From: CAZTLI01 sp964614375
GTDB lineage: Bacteria; Chloroflexota; Anaerolineae; Aggregatilineales; Phototrophicaceae
Length of the DNA: 6,410 nt
Direction: 5' to 3'
NCBI GenBank assembly: GCA_964614375.1
Contig: CAZTLI010000319.1
Location: forward strand, 1-6,410
Below the pieces are notes generated by a model. That model did not search any database. It was not told where the DNA came from and saw only the letters and a program-made list of their open reading frames with translations. Positions 5,868 to 6,410 of this stretch are shown one piece after another; positions within the stretch are counted from its first letter, which is position 1, and every line of letters starts with the position of its first letter. Both the position numbers and the translations under genes were made by a program.

Positions 5868-5956
5868 TCCATAGTTTGAGTCGCAGTCTATCACCCGGAC
5901 AGACAATGCGGCTTCAGCCCCTACACTTCAGGGTGCGCGACAAGCTGACGCCCACT

Positions 5957-5978
5957 GACTGACATCAAAATGTCGGTC
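5957..5978. repeat. 9-bp stem-loop
   Basis: GACTGACAT pairs with ATGTCGGTC around a CAAA loop, with a single G-T wobble. No T-tract follows on either strand, so it is probably not a terminator by itself. It may stabilise the 3' end of the HEAT transcript. Confidence 0.5.
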
Positions 5979-5995
5979 TCTGCGTCCATGCAACG

Positions 5996-6038
5996 CAAAA
6001 CAGGGCAGCCTGTCGCCCAGGCTGCCCTGTGTGTTTTT
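5996..6038. terminator. Bidirectional rho-independent terminator
   Basis: A 13-bp perfect stem, 6000-6012 with 6018-6030, closes a 5-nt loop. On the plus strand a T5 run follows at 6034-6038 after GTG. On the minus strand TTTT (5997-6000, the last base within the stem) follows. It can end the HEAT transcript from the left and the FHA transcript from the right. The FHA stop codon is only 25 nt from the stem, so the FHA gene is its nearest user. Confidence 0.85.
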
Positions 6039-6054
6039 AGGAGATTATTGTCCG

Positions 6055-6410
6055 CTAGAGATAACGCACGCGGGCGATCAGCCGCCCGAAGCGAATTTCG
6101 TCACCGTCATGAATCGCCTGTGGACGATCCGGGATAAGTTTTTGCCCATTCACAAACGTACCATTGGCGCTGCCCAGATCGGTGATGGTCGGCGGATTAT
6201 CTGCGGCGGCAACGCGCACATGATTCCGCGAGACGCCCGCTTCGTCCGCCCCAAACGGCTGTAAATCCACATCGGGATTCACATCCGGCGCTTTAGGGTC
6301 GGTACGACCAATGGTGAGGAAACCCGTGCGTTCAAGCACGATGGCATCGGGTCGCCCGCGAATGGTCAGGATAATCGGTTGCAGCGTCACCGTGCTGCCA
6401 TACGGCGAAG
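6055..6410 (-). CDS. FHA-domain protein (N-terminus beyond window)
   Basis: This frame is open to the right edge, and residues before the GTG at 6390 read in frame as SPYGST, so the true start probably lies outside; the GTG at 6390 is an alternative start. Counting from that codon, the FHA phosphothreonine-binding signature is complete: GR at 28-29 in LTIGRTDP, SRNH at 54-57, and DLGSANGTFVNG at 71-82. Arg29, Ser54 and Asn76 are the expected phosphopeptide contacts. The domain ends the protein (ARVRYL). FHA modules bind phosphorylated threonine on partner proteins, usually downstream of Ser/Thr kinases; no kinase lies in the window. The expanded loop KAPDVNPDVDLQPFGADEAG between the first strands is common in Chloroflexota FHA proteins as I recall them. 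The gene ends next to a strong terminator. Confidence 0.9.
   Translation of the reverse strand, partial: SPYGSTVTLQPIILTIRGRPDAIVLERTGFLTIGRTDPKAPDVNPDVDLQPFGADEAGVSRNHVRVAAADNPPTITDLGSANGTFVNGQKLIPDRPQAIHDGDEIRFGRLIARVRYL

Larger units (their letters stand above)
5868..6054. other. Convergent 3' intergenic region with hairpins
   Basis: This 187-nt gap between two gene ends holds two stem-loops (listed separately) and a CCCCTACACTTCAGGGTG segment at about 5921-5936 that resembles one at 3172-3194. No ORF of interest is seen. Confidence 0.6.

Noticed and set aside
1..6410. Defence system, CRISPR array, mobile element or biosynthetic cluster
   Set aside because: No nuclease, helicase, transposase, integrase, regularly spaced repeats or biosynthetic enzymes are seen; the genes are separate housekeeping-like or regulatory units.

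Overview
The window looks like ordinary chromosome from a free-living bacterium, most likely of the phylum Chloroflexota (Anaerolineae-like). This assignment is an inference from gene style and not a database match. Supporting points are a secreted beta-propeller protein with a Pro/Thr linker, a stand-alone FHA protein of the type common in that group, a DUF952 protein, a HEAT protein with a basic tail, moderate-to-high GC, and short loosely packed genes with individual promoters. There are no rRNA or tRNA genes, transposases, CRISPR arrays or phage genes.

Layout. (1) Positions 3-1748, minus: a signal-peptide-bearing beta-propeller protein that runs off the left edge. It contains an internal duplication of about 408 residues. 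(2) Positions 1749-1900: a divergent promoter region with a candidate promoter for each flanking gene. (3) Positions 1901-3073, plus: a patatin-like phospholipase with an intact Ser/Asp dyad. (4) Positions 3074-3462: a gene-poor stretch with an extended -10 candidate and two overlapping tiny ORFs, one of them (32 codons) protein-like. (5) Positions 3463-3876, minus: a small STAS-like protein. (6) Positions 4053-4418, minus: a stand-alone CZB zinc-binding domain protein; its leader has a perfect TATAAT followed by a 12-nt tandem repeat. (7) Positions 4563-4937, minus: a DUF952 protein preceded by a CACAGAGG-type interspersed repeat. (8) Positions 5070-5867, plus: a HEAT-like (DUF1186-like) protein with a Lys/Arg-rich tail, divergent from DUF952. 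(9) Positions 5868-6054: a convergent 3' region with two hairpins, one a 13-bp bidirectional terminator. (10) Positions 6055-6410, minus: an FHA-domain protein that continues past the right edge.

The genes do not form an obvious operon or a known defence or metabolic system. The STAS-like, CZB and FHA proteins are all regulatory or ligand-sensing folds, and the patatin and propeller genes share a divergent promoter region. I see no strong evidence for a new multi-gene system. The items most worth a second look are the duplicated propeller, the repeat in the CZB leader, the possible small protein at 3308-3406, the DUF952-associated interspersed repeat and the basic tail on the HEAT protein.
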